This document shows, in pieces, positions 33,330-42,553 of a stretch of 64,000 nt of DNA. The DNA lies in NCBI RefSeq assembly GCF_900156655.1, contig NZ_FTOG01000007.1, positions 186,001 to 250,000 of the forward strand. The letters run 5' to 3'. Origin of the DNA: Rhodobacter aestuarii. Its GTDB lineage: Bacteria > Pseudomonadota > Alphaproteobacteria > Rhodobacterales > Rhodobacteraceae. The position numbers and the translations under genes were made by a program. The notes under the pieces were generated by a model that worked only from the letters and a program-made list of their open reading frames with translations, searched no databases and was not told the DNA's origin. Every line of letters starts with the position of its first letter. The stretch's first letter is position 1.

Positions 33330-34625
33330 TTATTCAAGGAACGGCATGGCAATCCCGAAAGCGCCCGCCAAAAGCACAAAGTTCAGCCCGAGCACCAGCG
33401 CGGCGCCGAGCCCGGCCAGGGCTTGAATATACTGGCGCGGCACAAAAGCGCCCATGACCTCGGGCTTGCGAATGAGCCACAAGAGCGCCAGCATCGGTAC
33501 GGGAAGCGCGATCGACAAAACGACTTGGCTCATCACCAGCGCTTGTGTGGCATTCGCCCCCCAAGCCACCACCGCAAACGCGGGCAGCATCGTCACCGCG
33601 CGGCGTAGCCACAGCGGAATAGTGATCCGCAAGAAGCCCTGCATGATCAACTGCCCCGCCATCGTCCCCACCACGGAAGACGAGATCCCAGAGGCGATCA
33701 GCGAGATCAAAAACGCCCCTGCCGCCGCTGCGCCCAAAAGCGGCGTCAGCATGTGATAGGCGGTTTCAATCTCGGCCACTTCCGCATGGCCACGATGGAA
33801 GGCAGAGGCCGCCATGATCACCATTGCCATATTGATCAGCCCCGCCACCGCCAGCGCGACGATTACCTCAATGTTGGAAATCCGCAGCACGCGGCGGCGC
33901 TCGTCATCATTGCGCAACACTGCGCGGCCCTGCGTCAGTCCCGAGTGCAGAAAAATCGCATGCGGCATCACGGTCGCGCCAATGATCCCCACCGCAATCG
34001 TCAGTGCCCCGGCATCGGGCAGGTCCGGGGAAACAAGGCCAAGGCCCGCCGCCGTCCAATCCACCGGCGCAATCAGGATTTCTGCCAAATAGCAAAGACC
34101 AATCAAGCCAACGAGTGTGCCAATGGCAATTTCCATCGGGCGAAAGCCGCGCGCTTCCATCAGCAAAATCGCATAGGTGATGATTGCCGTGATCACCATG
34201 CCCCAGATCAGCGGAATGCCCAGCAGCAGCGAAAGACCAATGGCCCCGCCGAGAAATTCCGCCAAATCCGTGGCCATCGCGGCGATCTCAGAGATGAACC
34301 ACATCACATAAACCAGCGGGCGGGGCAGGTGATCGCGGCTCAACTCTGCCAAGTTGCGCCCGGTCACAATGCCCAAGCGCGCCGAAAGCGCCTGAAACAG
34401 CATCGCAATCAGGTTCGCCATCAACACGACCCACAACAGCGCATAGCCATAGCCCGCGCCCGCTTGGATGTTTGTCGCGTAATTGCCCGGGTCCATATAG
34501 GCGACCGAGGCAATCACCGCCGGGCCCACAAAGGCCAGCATCGCCAACGGGCCGCGCCGCTCGCCGCTGATCACGGCGGACATCGTGGCGCGGGTGCGCC
34601 CGGTCAGTGAGCGGTCATTCTGCAT
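33330..34625 (-). CDS. mntH: Nramp family Mn2+/H+ symporter
   Basis: 431 residues from ATG 34625; the longer frame to 34688 would cover the operator. Eleven or so hydrophobic helices. The metal site is clear: DPGN in TM1 (AYMDPGNYATNIQ) and the TM6 motif GATVMPHAIFLHSGL, both diagnostic for Nramp transporters; TDLAEFLGGAIGL is also conserved. Imports Mn2+, and Fe2+ less well, across the inner membrane. It is divergent from the mntR gene across a 134-bp region with a candidate MntR box. Confidence 0.95.
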   Translation of the reverse strand: MQNDRSLTGRTRATMSAVISGERRGPLAMLAFVGPAVIASVAYMDPGNYATNIQAGAGYGYALLWVVLMANLIAMLFQALSARLGIVTGRNLAELSRDHLPRPLVYVMWFISEIAAMATDLAEFLGGAIGLSLLLGIPLIWGMVITAIITYAILLMEARGFRPMEIAIGTLVGLIGLCYLAEILIAPVDWTAAGLGLVSPDLPDAGALTIAVGIIGATVMPHAIFLHSGLTQGRAVLRNDDERRRVLRISNIEVIVALAVAGLINMAMVIMAASAFHRGHAEVAEIETAYHMLTPLLGAAAAGAFLISLIASGISSSVVGTMAGQLIMQGFLRITIPLWLRRAVTMLPAFAVVAWGANATQALVMSQVVLSIALPVPMLALLWLIRKPEVMGAFVPRQYIQALAGLGAALVLGLNFVLLAGAFGIAMPFLE

Positions 34626-34652
34626 TGCGGCACTCCCGTTGTCTTGACCTTG

Positions 34653-34674
34653 ATTTATAGCCCTGGCTACATTT
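34653..34674. promoter_or_regulatory. Candidate MntR operator
   Basis: ATAGC-N4-GCTAC (34657-34670) with A/T-rich flanks matches the E. coli-type MntR box (CATAGC-N4-GCTATG) in all but the outer positions. It lies 32 bp upstream of mntH and 86 bp from mntR. Confidence 0.55.
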
Positions 34675-34759
34675 CTGTCAAACAGCACGGAAACGCAGTT
34701 TTGTGAACGATTTGCAAAACCCGGGCAAAACTGCCAAAACCAAGCCGGGAGGACGGCAG

Positions 34760-35191
34760 ATGAGCGACAACACCGCAGACGAGGGGCAAGTTCCCACGCC
34801 CGAGCGCTTTACCCAAGCGCGCGCGGCGCAAAGCATGGCGGTGCTTGAAGACTATGCCGAGATGATCGACGATCTGGCCCAAGAAATGGGCGAGGCGCGC
34901 ATCACCGATATTGCCGCGCGCATGGGCGTGACCCATCCGACCGCGACCAAAGCCGTGGCGCGGCTCAAGCGCGAGGGCCTCGCTGTGTCGCGCCCCTATC
35001 GCGGGGTGTTCCTAACAGAAGAGGGGGCCGCCTTGGCGGCACGGGTGCGGATGCGCCACCGGGTTGTGGTGGATCTGCTCGTGGCTGTTGGGGTGCCGCA
35101 AGAGACCGCTGAAATTGATGCCGAAGGGTTGGAGCACCACGTCTCTGATGTGACGCTTAAAGCGTTTGAGGCGTTTTTGGCCCGCCGCTAA
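34760..35191 (+). CDS. mntR: Manganese-responsive regulator MntR (DtxR family)
   Basis: 143 residues from ATG 34760, behind GGGAGGA. The winged helix lies at about 50-95 (EARITDIAARMGVTHPTATKAVARLKREGLAVSRPYRGVFLTEEG, outline), and the metal-binding dimerisation helices follow, including AEGLEHHVSDVTL with the EHH ligands. It lacks an SH3 domain, as usual for MntR. It should repress mntH when manganese is plentiful. Its stop TAA overlaps the stop of the convergent DUF4130 gene. Confidence 0.9.
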   Translation: MSDNTADEGQVPTPERFTQARAAQSMAVLEDYAEMIDDLAQEMGEARITDIAARMGVTHPTATKAVARLKREGLAVSRPYRGVFLTEEGAALAARVRMRHRVVVDLLVAVGVPQETAEIDAEGLEHHVSDVTLKAFEAFLARR

Positions 35192-36024
35192 TCTTTGATG
35201 CGCTGAGCGGCAATCGCACTTAGTCGTTTTTGTAAACGTGGATCGGGCATCTGTGCCTCAGCCTCCCGCATCGCTGCCACCCGCGCGGGCGCCGAGCGGA
35301 TCAACTCCGGGATCAAATCCGCCTCGGGCAGGTTTTTCCAATATTTGCGCGGCATGTTCGATTGCATCGCCTGCACCATCAACCGCGCCGGGTTGAAGAT
35401 ATTGGCAAAATAGACTCGCCAAAGATGCTCGGTTGCATCCGCAGGCGGGGGCCTCGTGTCACAGGTTTCAGAAATTTGCATCTCGCCACATTCAAAGCGT
35501 GCGGTCAGTGTGGGCGTGGCGATCAGCCAATCCATATCGCCAAAGCGGCGCGCAAAAAACGGCGCGCCTGCCTCTAGAATGTGGTGATCGGGCTCAAACC
35601 ACGCGGCAAAGGCGCGCCGGTTCGCGCCCGGTGGCGTCACCTCGCGAAAGCGCACAAAGGCATGCATCTTGTGAATGTCGCGCCGCACGGCTTTTTCTTG
35701 GTCAAGCACGCGGCGCATCATTGGGTCAGATCGGTCGCCCCAGCGCAGCTCCCGTCGCGAAAGCCGCAACACCAGCGCATAGGCGCGCGCAAACCGTTCC
35801 GGGTCGGAATGCATCAAAGCGGTTTCAAGCCCCTCCACCGCCACGCGTGGCAGGGTCAGCGCGACCGCGCCCGCCGCTGTGGGTAGGGCAGCGGCAAACA
35901 AATCCGGGGCGGCGGTGCCGACCGACCAAATCACCGCCTCGGGGGCAACGCCCGCTGCCGCCAAGCGCCGCGCTTCCTTGCGCCATGCGGCGACGGTGCC
36001 GATCCGGGGCAGCACCACCTGCAT
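35188..36024 (-). CDS. DUF4130 protein (TIGR03915 family), without UDG domain
   Basis: 278 residues; the ATG at 36024 shares a base with the stop of the radical-SAM gene (TGATG), so it is translationally coupled. The family features are RFRE..., the AFAAWFEPDHHILEAGAPFFARRFGDMDWLIATP block and MPRKYWKNLPEA, all typical of DUF4130. In many bacteria this domain is joined to a UdgX-type uracil-DNA glycosylase. Here the protein stops after DUF4130 (QRIKD), without the KRRIHKKP-type motif of UdgX. DNA repair role by association; the biochemical role of DUF4130 is unknown. Confidence 0.88.
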   Translation of the reverse strand: MQVVLPRIGTVAAWRKEARRLAAAGVAPEAVIWSVGTAAPDLFAAALPTAAGAVALTLPRVAVEGLETALMHSDPERFARAYALVLRLSRRELRWGDRSDPMMRRVLDQEKAVRRDIHKMHAFVRFREVTPPGANRRAFAAWFEPDHHILEAGAPFFARRFGDMDWLIATPTLTARFECGEMQISETCDTRPPPADATEHLWRVYFANIFNPARLMVQAMQSNMPRKYWKNLPEADLIPELIRSAPARVAAMREAEAQMPDPRLQKRLSAIAAQRIKD

Positions 36025-37253
36025 CAGAAAAGGCTCAACTGTTCGGGCGGCGGGGCAAAGCGCGCGCGCAGGTTCGCATCATCTGGCAGGCCACGCGGCG
36101 ACCAGCCGGGTAGGGTGATGAATGGCTCTGCATTACGGATCACGCAGCCAATCGCGACCAAATCTTCATAGCGCAGGGTGCGATAGCGCCGCGCTTTCAA
36201 AATCCGCTCCACGCTACGGGTGCCAATCCCCGGCACGCGCAAAAGCATTTCACGCGGCGCACGGTTCACATCCAGCGGGAAGTGCTGCCGGTTCGCCAAG
36301 GCCCAAGCCAGCTTCGGGTCAATTTCCAGATCAAGGTTCTTGCCCGGCGCGGCAATCTCGGGCGCGTCAAACCCATAGTTCCGCATCAGCCAATCGGCTT
36401 GATAAAGCCGATGCTCGCGCACCAAGGGCGGGCGGATCAGCGGCAGCATTTTGGACGCATCCGGGATTGGTGAAAACGCCGAATAATAGACACGGCGCAA
36501 AGCATAATCGCCATAAAGCCGGGCGGAGCGGTGCAAAATCTCCCCGTCGCTTGCGGGGTCGGCGCCAATGATCATTTGCGTCGATTGCCCGGCTGGCGCA
36601 AAGCGTGGCGCGCGGGTGCCGCGTTTGGTGCGGTCTTTTGCGGCTTCGCCACGCGCTTTCACCTCGGCCATTGCGCCGTGGATCGTGTGCACGGATTTCT
36701 CGGGCGCCAAACTGCTCAGCGCGTCTTCGGTCGGCAGTTCCACATTGATCGACAGCCGATCCGCCCATTTTCCCGCCTCGGCAATCAGTTCGGGCGCGGC
36801 ATCGGGAATGGTTTTCAGGTGGATATAGCCGCGAAAATGCTCCCGCTCGCGCAAGGTGCGGGCAACGCGCACCATATCGGCCATTGTCTCATCCGGCGAA
36901 CGGATGATGCCGGATGAGAGAAACAACCCCTCAATATAGTTGCGCCGGTAAAACTCGAGCGTCAGCGTCACAACCTCTTCCACAGTGAAGCGCGCGCGCT
37001 CCACCCCGCTGGAGGCGCGGTTGATGCAATAGGCGCAGTCGTAAATGCAGAAATTCGTCAGCAGGATTTTCAAAAGCGAAATGCACCGCCCATCCGGCGC
37101 CCAAGCGTGGCAGATGCCCGCCCCCGTCGTCGAACCAAGGCTTTTGCCCGCACGCGAATTGCGCCGCTCGCCCCCCGACGAGGCGCAGGAGGCATCATAT
37201 TTCGCAGCATCAGCAAGGATCGCGAGTTTTTCTGAAAGCGCTTTCTGGGCCAT
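36024..37253 (-). CDS. Putative DNA modification/repair radical SAM protein
   Basis: 409 residues. The radical-SAM cluster ligands are C69, C73 and C76 in FCIYDCAYCINRAS. The C-terminus has a helix-hairpin-helix DNA-binding motif (LLRVPGIGTRSVERILKAR). This is the family that pairs with DUF4130 proteins (TIGR03916/03915 pair). A LexA box ends three bases before its ATG, so the operon should be SOS-induced. It probably acts on DNA with DUF4130 as partner, but the substrate is unknown. Confidence 0.92.
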   Translation of the reverse strand: MAQKALSEKLAILADAAKYDASCASSGGERRNSRAGKSLGSTTGAGICHAWAPDGRCISLLKILLTNFCIYDCAYCINRASSGVERARFTVEEVVTLTLEFYRRNYIEGLFLSSGIIRSPDETMADMVRVARTLREREHFRGYIHLKTIPDAAPELIAEAGKWADRLSINVELPTEDALSSLAPEKSVHTIHGAMAEVKARGEAAKDRTKRGTRAPRFAPAGQSTQMIIGADPASDGEILHRSARLYGDYALRRVYYSAFSPIPDASKMLPLIRPPLVREHRLYQADWLMRNYGFDAPEIAAPGKNLDLEIDPKLAWALANRQHFPLDVNRAPREMLLRVPGIGTRSVERILKARRYRTLRYEDLVAIGCVIRNAEPFITLPGWSPRGLPDDANLRARFAPPPEQLSLF

Positions 37254-37255
37254 TT

Positions 37256-37270
37256 GTTCATATTATGTTC
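37256..37270 (-). promoter_or_regulatory. LexA (SOS) box
   Basis: GTTC-N7-GTTC, on the minus strand GAAC-N7-GAAC, is the alphaproteobacterial LexA site. N7 is ATATTAT, which may include the -10 sequence. It abuts the start of the radical-SAM gene at 37253. Confidence 0.85.
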
Positions 37271-37493
37271 TTGCCCCTTTTCGCGCAAGACGGTGCGTGT
37301 CGCAGGCTCCGTTTAAGGAAAAAACAACGGTGTCGCCCTAATCATGCTGCCAATCCGCCTCGATGCCGGGGCTCCCTCATAGGTTCTTCATGCGCCTTGC
37401 TCGTCAGATGATGTCCAGATCCAGATGCGCAGGCGCAGCGGAATGCTGCGAGGGTCTCATGTTAACTAGTCTTCTCTAGAACAGCGATACGCC

Positions 37494-39353
37494 ATGTCTC
37501 TGATCAAACGTTTGCTTCTTCCGGTGATGCTGCTCACCGTTTTCGGCTGCATCATTGTGGCAATCCTGTCTTGGCAGGCTTATGCGCTCGGCGGCGAATT
37601 GCGGCGCCTGTCTGAGCTGTCGCGCGCGGCGGTTCATGATGCGGTGCAAATTGAAAGCGACTTTCGCGCAGCAGAAGAGGGTTTGCGCATCGCGCTCGAC
37701 CGTCCCTCGGATCGCGCGATTGAAGACTTTGCCGAGCAAGAGGCTGTGTTGAACGGCCATCTCGAAGGGTTTGCGGTTTACTATTTTGCCAATCAAATCA
37801 AACCAGAACTGACCGCTTTGGGCGCCGAGATCGCGCAATGGCATGAACGGGCAAGTGCTCTGCTGGCTGCGGCTGAGCCTGATCCGGCGCAGCTACAAGC
37901 CTACGAAAAAGCGCGCGTCGCCGCCGAGGCGCGGTTGGGCAACTTCGATACGCTCGTGGGCGAAGCGGCTGCAAAAAGTGAAGCGGCCAGCGTGTCGCGC
38001 GCGGGCTGGAACCTTGTGATTGTGGTATTGCTCGCGGCTTCGGTGATGCTGGGCATGGTCATTGTTTCCATGGTGCTTTCGCGCCGCGTGTCGCGCGCCG
38101 TTGTTTGCGTCTCGGATCGGTTGGAAACCATCGCCGAACTGCCGCAAGAGGTGCGCACCGGCTTTGAACTCGACCGGATTTTGCGTGCGGTCGAAGCACT
38201 CGAATCAGCCTTGGCCGAGCGTGCGCGCCTGACCGAAAGCCTGCATCAAAGCGAGCAAGAGCAAGCTCAGATGATCCGCGCTGAGGCTGAGGCGAAGCAA
38301 AAGCTGATGAAAAGCGAGATCGAGGAAGCCGAGCGGCGGATGGAAGAAACCCGCCAGCGCGAGGCTGAACGTGCCCGGGTTGAAGCGGAACGTCTGGCCG
38401 AACGCGAAGCCCAGCAACAGGTGGTGGACCATCTGGCGGCCTCACTGCGCTCTTTGGCCGATGGCAATTTGGATGTCGTGATCAACGAATTCTTCGCCGA
38501 GAGCTACAAGAAGCTGCGGATGGATTTCAACGCAGCGGTGCTGTCGCTTAAGAGCATCGTGGCCGAAATTTCGGAATCTGCCACAACGATTGGTGCAGAT
38601 AGTTCTGCGATCAGCAGTGCGCTGGAAGACCTGTCCAAACGGACGGAGGATTCGGCGGCCTCAATCAACCAAACCTCCGAAAACATGGCGCAGATGAACA
38701 CGCTTGTGGGGGATACCACTGCGGGCATCCAAGCGGTGCGCGACCTGACCGGCACCGCTGCGCAGCAAGCCGAGGCCAGCATTTCCACGATCCGCCGCAC
38801 CGAAGAGGTGATGATGCGGATTGAAAGCTCGTCCGAGGCGATCACGCGCATCATTGGCGTGATCGACGATATCGCATTCCAAACCAATTTGCTGGCACTG
38901 AACGCCGGGGTTGAGGCCGCGCGCGCGGGCGAATCTGGGCGTGGCTTTGCGGTTGTGGCGTCCGAAGTGCGGGCGCTGGCGCAGCGCGCCGCGGAATCCG
39001 CGCATGAGATTGGTGAGCTGATCTCTGAATCGAGCCGCCATGTGAAAGAGGGTGTCGGCGCGGTGCGCGAAAGCGGCACGGCAATGGAAACGGTCACCCG
39101 GTCGGTGGGCTCGATTTCTCAGCAGGTGCAGGCGCTCGCCTCTTCGGCCACCGCGCAAAAAGACGGGATTTCAGAGGTCAACCAAGCCGTCGGCATGCTG
39201 GATGCCGCCACCAAGCAAAACGCCGCGATGTTCGAAGAAACCTCTGCCGCGACCTATTCGCTCAAACATTCTGTGGCCGAACTCAACGCCCTCGTCAGCC
39301 GGTTCCACGGCTGGCAAGATGTGCACAAGGTTGACCGACAAGACGCAGCTTGA
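37494..39353 (+). CDS. Methyl-accepting chemotaxis protein
   Basis: 619 residues. Membrane helices at about 7-28 ([21 protein letters not shown]) and 175-197 ([21 protein letters not shown]) flank a periplasmic helical sensor of about 145 residues. A HAMP-like region and a long Glu/Arg-rich coiled coil (250-310) lead to a second HAMP-like part and the signalling domain with the conserved hairpin tip ([20 protein letters not shown], then [20 protein letters not shown]). There is no C-terminal CheR-binding pentapeptide (ends DRQDAA). The ligand is unknown. Monocistronic, closed by the terminator at 39370. Confidence 0.93.
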   Translation: MSLIKRLLLPVMLLTVFGCIIVAILSWQAYALGGELRRLSELSRAAVHDAVQIESDFRAAEEGLRIALDRPSDRAIEDFAEQEAVLNGHLEGFAVYYFANQIKPELTALGAEIAQWHERASALLAAAEPDPAQLQAYEKARVAAEARLGNFDTLVGEAAAKSEAASVSRAGWNLVIVVLLAASVMLGMVIVSMVLSRRVSRAVVCVSDRLETIAELPQEVRTGFELDRILRAVEALESALAERARLTESLHQSEQEQAQMIRAEAEAKQKLMKSEIEEAERRMEETRQREAERARVEAERLAEREAQQQVVDHLAASLRSLADGNLDVVINEFFAESYKKLRMDFNAAVLSLKSIVAEISESATTIGADSSAISSALEDLSKRTEDSAASINQTSENMAQMNTLVGDTTAGIQAVRDLTGTAAQQAEASISTIRRTEEVMMRIESSSEAITRIIGVIDDIAFQTNLLALNAGVEAARAGESGRGFAVVASEVRALAQRAAESAHEIGELISESSRHVKEGVGAVRESGTAMETVTRSVGSISQQVQALASSATAQKDGISEVNQAVGMLDAATKQNAAMFEETSAATYSLKHSVAELNALVSRFHGWQDVHKVDRQDAA

Positions 39354-39369
39354 TGCGCGCACTATCAAC

Positions 39370-39404
39370 CAAAAACGCCCCGGTATCCCGGGGCGCTTTT
39401 GTTT
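39370..39404. terminator. Terminator between chemoreceptor and NDH-2 genes
   Basis: CGCCCCGG (39376-39383) pairs with CCGGGGCG (39388-39395) around TATC, with AAAAA before and CTTTTGTTTT after. Works in both directions. Confidence 0.85.
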
Positions 39405-41026
39405 TAGCTGTCTGATTTCGGCGCGTCACTGGGCAGGTTGAAGCCGTGTTTATCCATATAGGGGCGGAAGTAGTCGCGGAACGCCTCAAACCCTTCCGTT
39501 AGCATCAGGAACTCGGCGCGGTTCATCACCAAAACCTTGGTGTCTTCTTTCGCGCGCACCGTGGTGCGCCGCCGCGTGGCCCCCAAAATGATCCGCTCGC
39601 CGAAATGATCGCCGGGGCCAATGATCCGGGTGGTCATTTCGCCGGTTTCCGGATCGGGGCGTTCCATTTCCACCGCGCCCGAAATCACCGTGTAGAACCC
39701 ATCCGAGCGATCGCCCATCTCGTAAATACGGTCGCCCGCGCGGTAATAAACATAGCGCATCGGCGGTTTGCGGAAGGTGCGCAACTGCACCAAAGACCGC
39801 GCCCCGATCAAATCCAGCGTCCAGTTCATCATCACGCGGATCTTGGTGCCAAGCCCGGGCAGCAGCGCCAGATAGTAAGACCGCCAAACAAACCACGCCG
39901 GGAAGCCCGTGACCGAGCGGCCCATCAGATCGGCCACGCCACGTTTTGCGCCCAGCGAGGCAAGCGAGCCGCGCGAGGAATAGGCAAAGATCCCGGGCGT
40001 CTTGCCCTTGATCGTCGCGGCAATGTTCTTCGCCACGCGCTTCGCCTCACGCACCGCGAATTGCGCGGTGGGCGGGGCAAAATCATGCCGATCTGCCGCG
40101 CCCTCTTTCAGTGGGATCAGCGCGCAATCACCCAGTGCCCAAACATCGGGGCGGCTCGGCACTTTCAGGCTGCGGTCCACGATGATCCGGCCCTTGTCCA
40201 TCGGCAGGCCCATCCGCGTCACCACCGGCAGCGGCGCATTGCCGATCGTCGCGACGATCGTGCGCGTGTCGATCACCTCGCCATCGCTCGTCACCAATTG
40301 GCGATGGGTGCAGCTTTTCACCCCAGTTTTCAGCATCAGTTCGATGCCGTGTTTCTTCAGATGCTCGCTTGCGTAATCGGCCAGCTCTTGCGGCATCTCA
40401 TTCAATATACGCGGCGCATATTCGACCATCAGCACCCGCACTTCCGACGGGTCGATATTGGAGTAGAAGGGCAGCGAGCGGTCGATGAGTTCTTTCATCT
40501 CGCCCACGGTTTCCACACCCGAGAAGCCGCCGCCCACCACGGTAAAGGTCAGCGCGCCGCGTTTGGTGTCGGGCAGCGCGGTCACCTGCGCATGTTCCAA
40601 CTGCTCAATCACATGCTCACGCAGGCGGCGGGCATCTTCGAGCGTTTTCATTTTCAGCGCATGTTCTTCAAGCCCCGGCATGCGCGAGAAATCGGTGCCT
40701 TGGCCAAGCGCGATTACGAGGTGATCATAGGGCACCTCGGTCGGGCGGCGCTGAATGCCTTGGAAAACGGTGACCACCTTGCGGTCAAAGTCGACGCTGT
40801 CGACCACCGCTTTGCGCACGGCGACGCCCTTGAGGATGAACCGCAAGGGTGACACGGCATGGGCGGGGGTAATCGAGCCCGCGCCCACTTCTGGCAAAAG
40901 CGGTTGGAAGACGAAGTAGTTTTCCGCGTTGATGATCTCAATCTCGGCCTTGCGCCCCAATGTGCGCCGCAGCGCCCGGGCCGTATACATGCCGCCGAAA
41001 CCGCCCCCAAGAACGACTACCCGCAT
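39404..41026 (-). CDS. Type II NADH dehydrogenase fused to a cyclic-nucleotide-binding domain
   Basis: 540 residues. Residues 1-420 are NDH-2-like: FAD motif VVLGGGFGGMYTA (4-16), FQPLLPEVGAGSI, second dinucleotide motif VVGGGFSGVETVGEM and DVWALGDCALIP (FAD C-terminal contact). A hydrophobic/amphipathic region (FPAWFVWRSYYLALLPGLGTKI) would bind the membrane. Residues about 425-525 form a cNMP-binding/CRP-type beta roll (YRAGDRIYEMGDRSDGFYTVISGAVEM, GPGDHFGERIILGATRRRTTVRAKEDT in outline) with the phosphate-binding GExxxL-like motif GERIIL. It should pass electrons from NADH to quinone without pumping; the regulatory domain suggests control by a small ligand. Confidence 0.88.
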   Translation of the reverse strand: MRVVVLGGGFGGMYTARALRRTLGRKAEIEIINAENYFVFQPLLPEVGAGSITPAHAVSPLRFILKGVAVRKAVVDSVDFDRKVVTVFQGIQRRPTEVPYDHLVIALGQGTDFSRMPGLEEHALKMKTLEDARRLREHVIEQLEHAQVTALPDTKRGALTFTVVGGGFSGVETVGEMKELIDRSLPFYSNIDPSEVRVLMVEYAPRILNEMPQELADYASEHLKKHGIELMLKTGVKSCTHRQLVTSDGEVIDTRTIVATIGNAPLPVVTRMGLPMDKGRIIVDRSLKVPSRPDVWALGDCALIPLKEGAADRHDFAPPTAQFAVREAKRVAKNIAATIKGKTPGIFAYSSRGSLASLGAKRGVADLMGRSVTGFPAWFVWRSYYLALLPGLGTKIRVMMNWTLDLIGARSLVQLRTFRKPPMRYVYYRAGDRIYEMGDRSDGFYTVISGAVEMERPDPETGEMTTRIIGPGDHFGERIILGATRRRTTVRAKEDTKVLVMNRAEFLMLTEGFEAFRDYFRPYMDKHGFNLPSDAPKSDS

Positions 41027-41142
41027 CTGCTCATGCCTCCATGTTGCTGCGCCGCAGCGATAAGGGAAGGATGCTGGGCCGCCGGTGCCCCTTATCTATG
41101 CCGTAAGGGCAGCTTTGTCCAACATCCGCGCGGTGTTGGCGC

Positions 41143-42405
41143 TCACGAAATCAGCACTGCCCTAAAATCGTTCACATTGGTCAGGGTGGGGCCCGTGATC
41201 ACCTGCGCCCCAAGCGCCGCAAAGAACGGGTGCGCGTCGTTTGCCTCCAGTATCGCGCGGGGGGATAGGCCAAGCGCACGCGCTTGTGCGAGCGTTTCGG
41301 GGCTGATCAGCGCGCCCGCCACCTCTGCTGCGCCATCAACGCCATCGGTATCGCCCGCCAGCGCGTAAACGTCGGGCATCCCCTCCAGCGCGAGCGCGAG
41401 GGCGAGCAGAAACTCCACATTGCGCCCGCCGTTGCCAGAACCACGCACCGTCACCGTGGTTTCGCCGCCAGACAGCAAAACACACGGCCGGGGGAAGGGC
41501 TGGCCGTGGCGCAGAACTTGGCGCGTCATCGCCGCGATCACTTTGGCCACATCGCGCGCCTCTCCTTCCAGCGCATCACCCAGAATATACGCCGGCAGAC
41601 CTGCCGCACGCGCCACCTGCGCCGCCGCTTCCAGCGCGCCTTGGGGCGTGGCGATCAGATGCGCCGCGTTGCGGGCAAGGCGCGGATCATCGGGTTTGAT
41701 GCTTTCCAAGGCGCCCGCCGCAAGGGCCGCTTGCAGCCCCTCGGGCAAGGGGATCGCGTAGCGCTCCAGCACCTCCAGCGCATCGGCGCAGGTCGTGGCA
41801 TCGCCCACCGTCGGGCCAGAGGCGATGATGCACGGCGCATCGCACGGCACGTCAGAAATCATCAGCGTGATCACCCGCGCGGGGGCGCAGGCCGCTGCAA
41901 GCCGCCCGCCTTTGATCGCGGACAGATGCCGCCGCACCGTGTTCATTTCACCAATCGTCGCGCCGCTTTTCAAAAGCGCGCGATTGATCTCTTGCTTTTG
42001 TGCAAGGTCGAGCCCCGGCGCGGGCAGGGGCAAAAGCGCAGAGCCGCCTCCCGAAATGAGGCATAAAACCGTGTCATCCGCACTTAGGTTGTGCGCCAAA
42101 TCCAACATCCGCCGCGCGGCCTCTTCGCCCGCCGCATCGGGTACCGGATGCGCGGCCTCAACCACCTCAATCCCTTGGCAGGGCACTGCATGGCCGTAGC
42201 GGGTGACCACCAACCCTTCCAGCGGGCGACCGTAATGCGCCTCAACCACCCGCGCCATTTCAGCCGAGGCTTTGCCCGCGCCCAAAACCACCAACCGCCC
42301 CCGTTCGGGCCAAGGCGGCAAAAACGGCGGCAGGCATTGCGCGGGTTGGGCCGAAGCAATCGCCGCATCAAAAAGTGCGCGCAACAAGGTTTCAGGATCG
42401 GTCAT
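41143..42405 (-). CDS. Glycerate 2-kinase (GckA/TtuD, MOFRL family)
   Basis: 420 residues from MTDPET at 42405 (ribosome site GGGAGCC region, with AAGG just before); a longer frame upstream overlaps the next promoter. The DUF4147 part begins VVLGAGKASAEMA and has ISGGGSALLPLPAPGL and the SGPTVGD loop; the MOFRL part has VLLSGGETTVTVRGSGNGGRNVEFLLA, and GDTDGVDG near the end. The product phosphorylates D-glycerate to 2-phosphoglycerate, joining the serine/glyoxylate pathways. It is sometimes annotated as hydroxypyruvate reductase TtuD, which the sequence does not support over kinase. Confidence 0.88.
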   Translation of the reverse strand: MTDPETLLRALFDAAIASAQPAQCLPPFLPPWPERGRLVVLGAGKASAEMARVVEAHYGRPLEGLVVTRYGHAVPCQGIEVVEAAHPVPDAAGEEAARRMLDLAHNLSADDTVLCLISGGGSALLPLPAPGLDLAQKQEINRALLKSGATIGEMNTVRRHLSAIKGGRLAAACAPARVITLMISDVPCDAPCIIASGPTVGDATTCADALEVLERYAIPLPEGLQAALAAGALESIKPDDPRLARNAAHLIATPQGALEAAAQVARAAGLPAYILGDALEGEARDVAKVIAAMTRQVLRHGQPFPRPCVLLSGGETTVTVRGSGNGGRNVEFLLALALALEGMPDVYALAGDTDGVDGAAEVAGALISPETLAQARALGLSPRAILEANDAHPFFAALGAQVITGPTLTNVNDFRAVLIS

Positions 42406-42553
42406 AGGAAAGGCTCCCTTTCCCTCTTCTAAACATCGTGATGGCCCTGCGCCAAGATGCACGCGCCTTCGCCTTGACAGGTGCGGGTGTTCCGCCTCAA
42501 TAGCGGTCTGCGCGCGCGCCGTGCCGCGCCTGATCCGAACGCATGAGGTTCCG

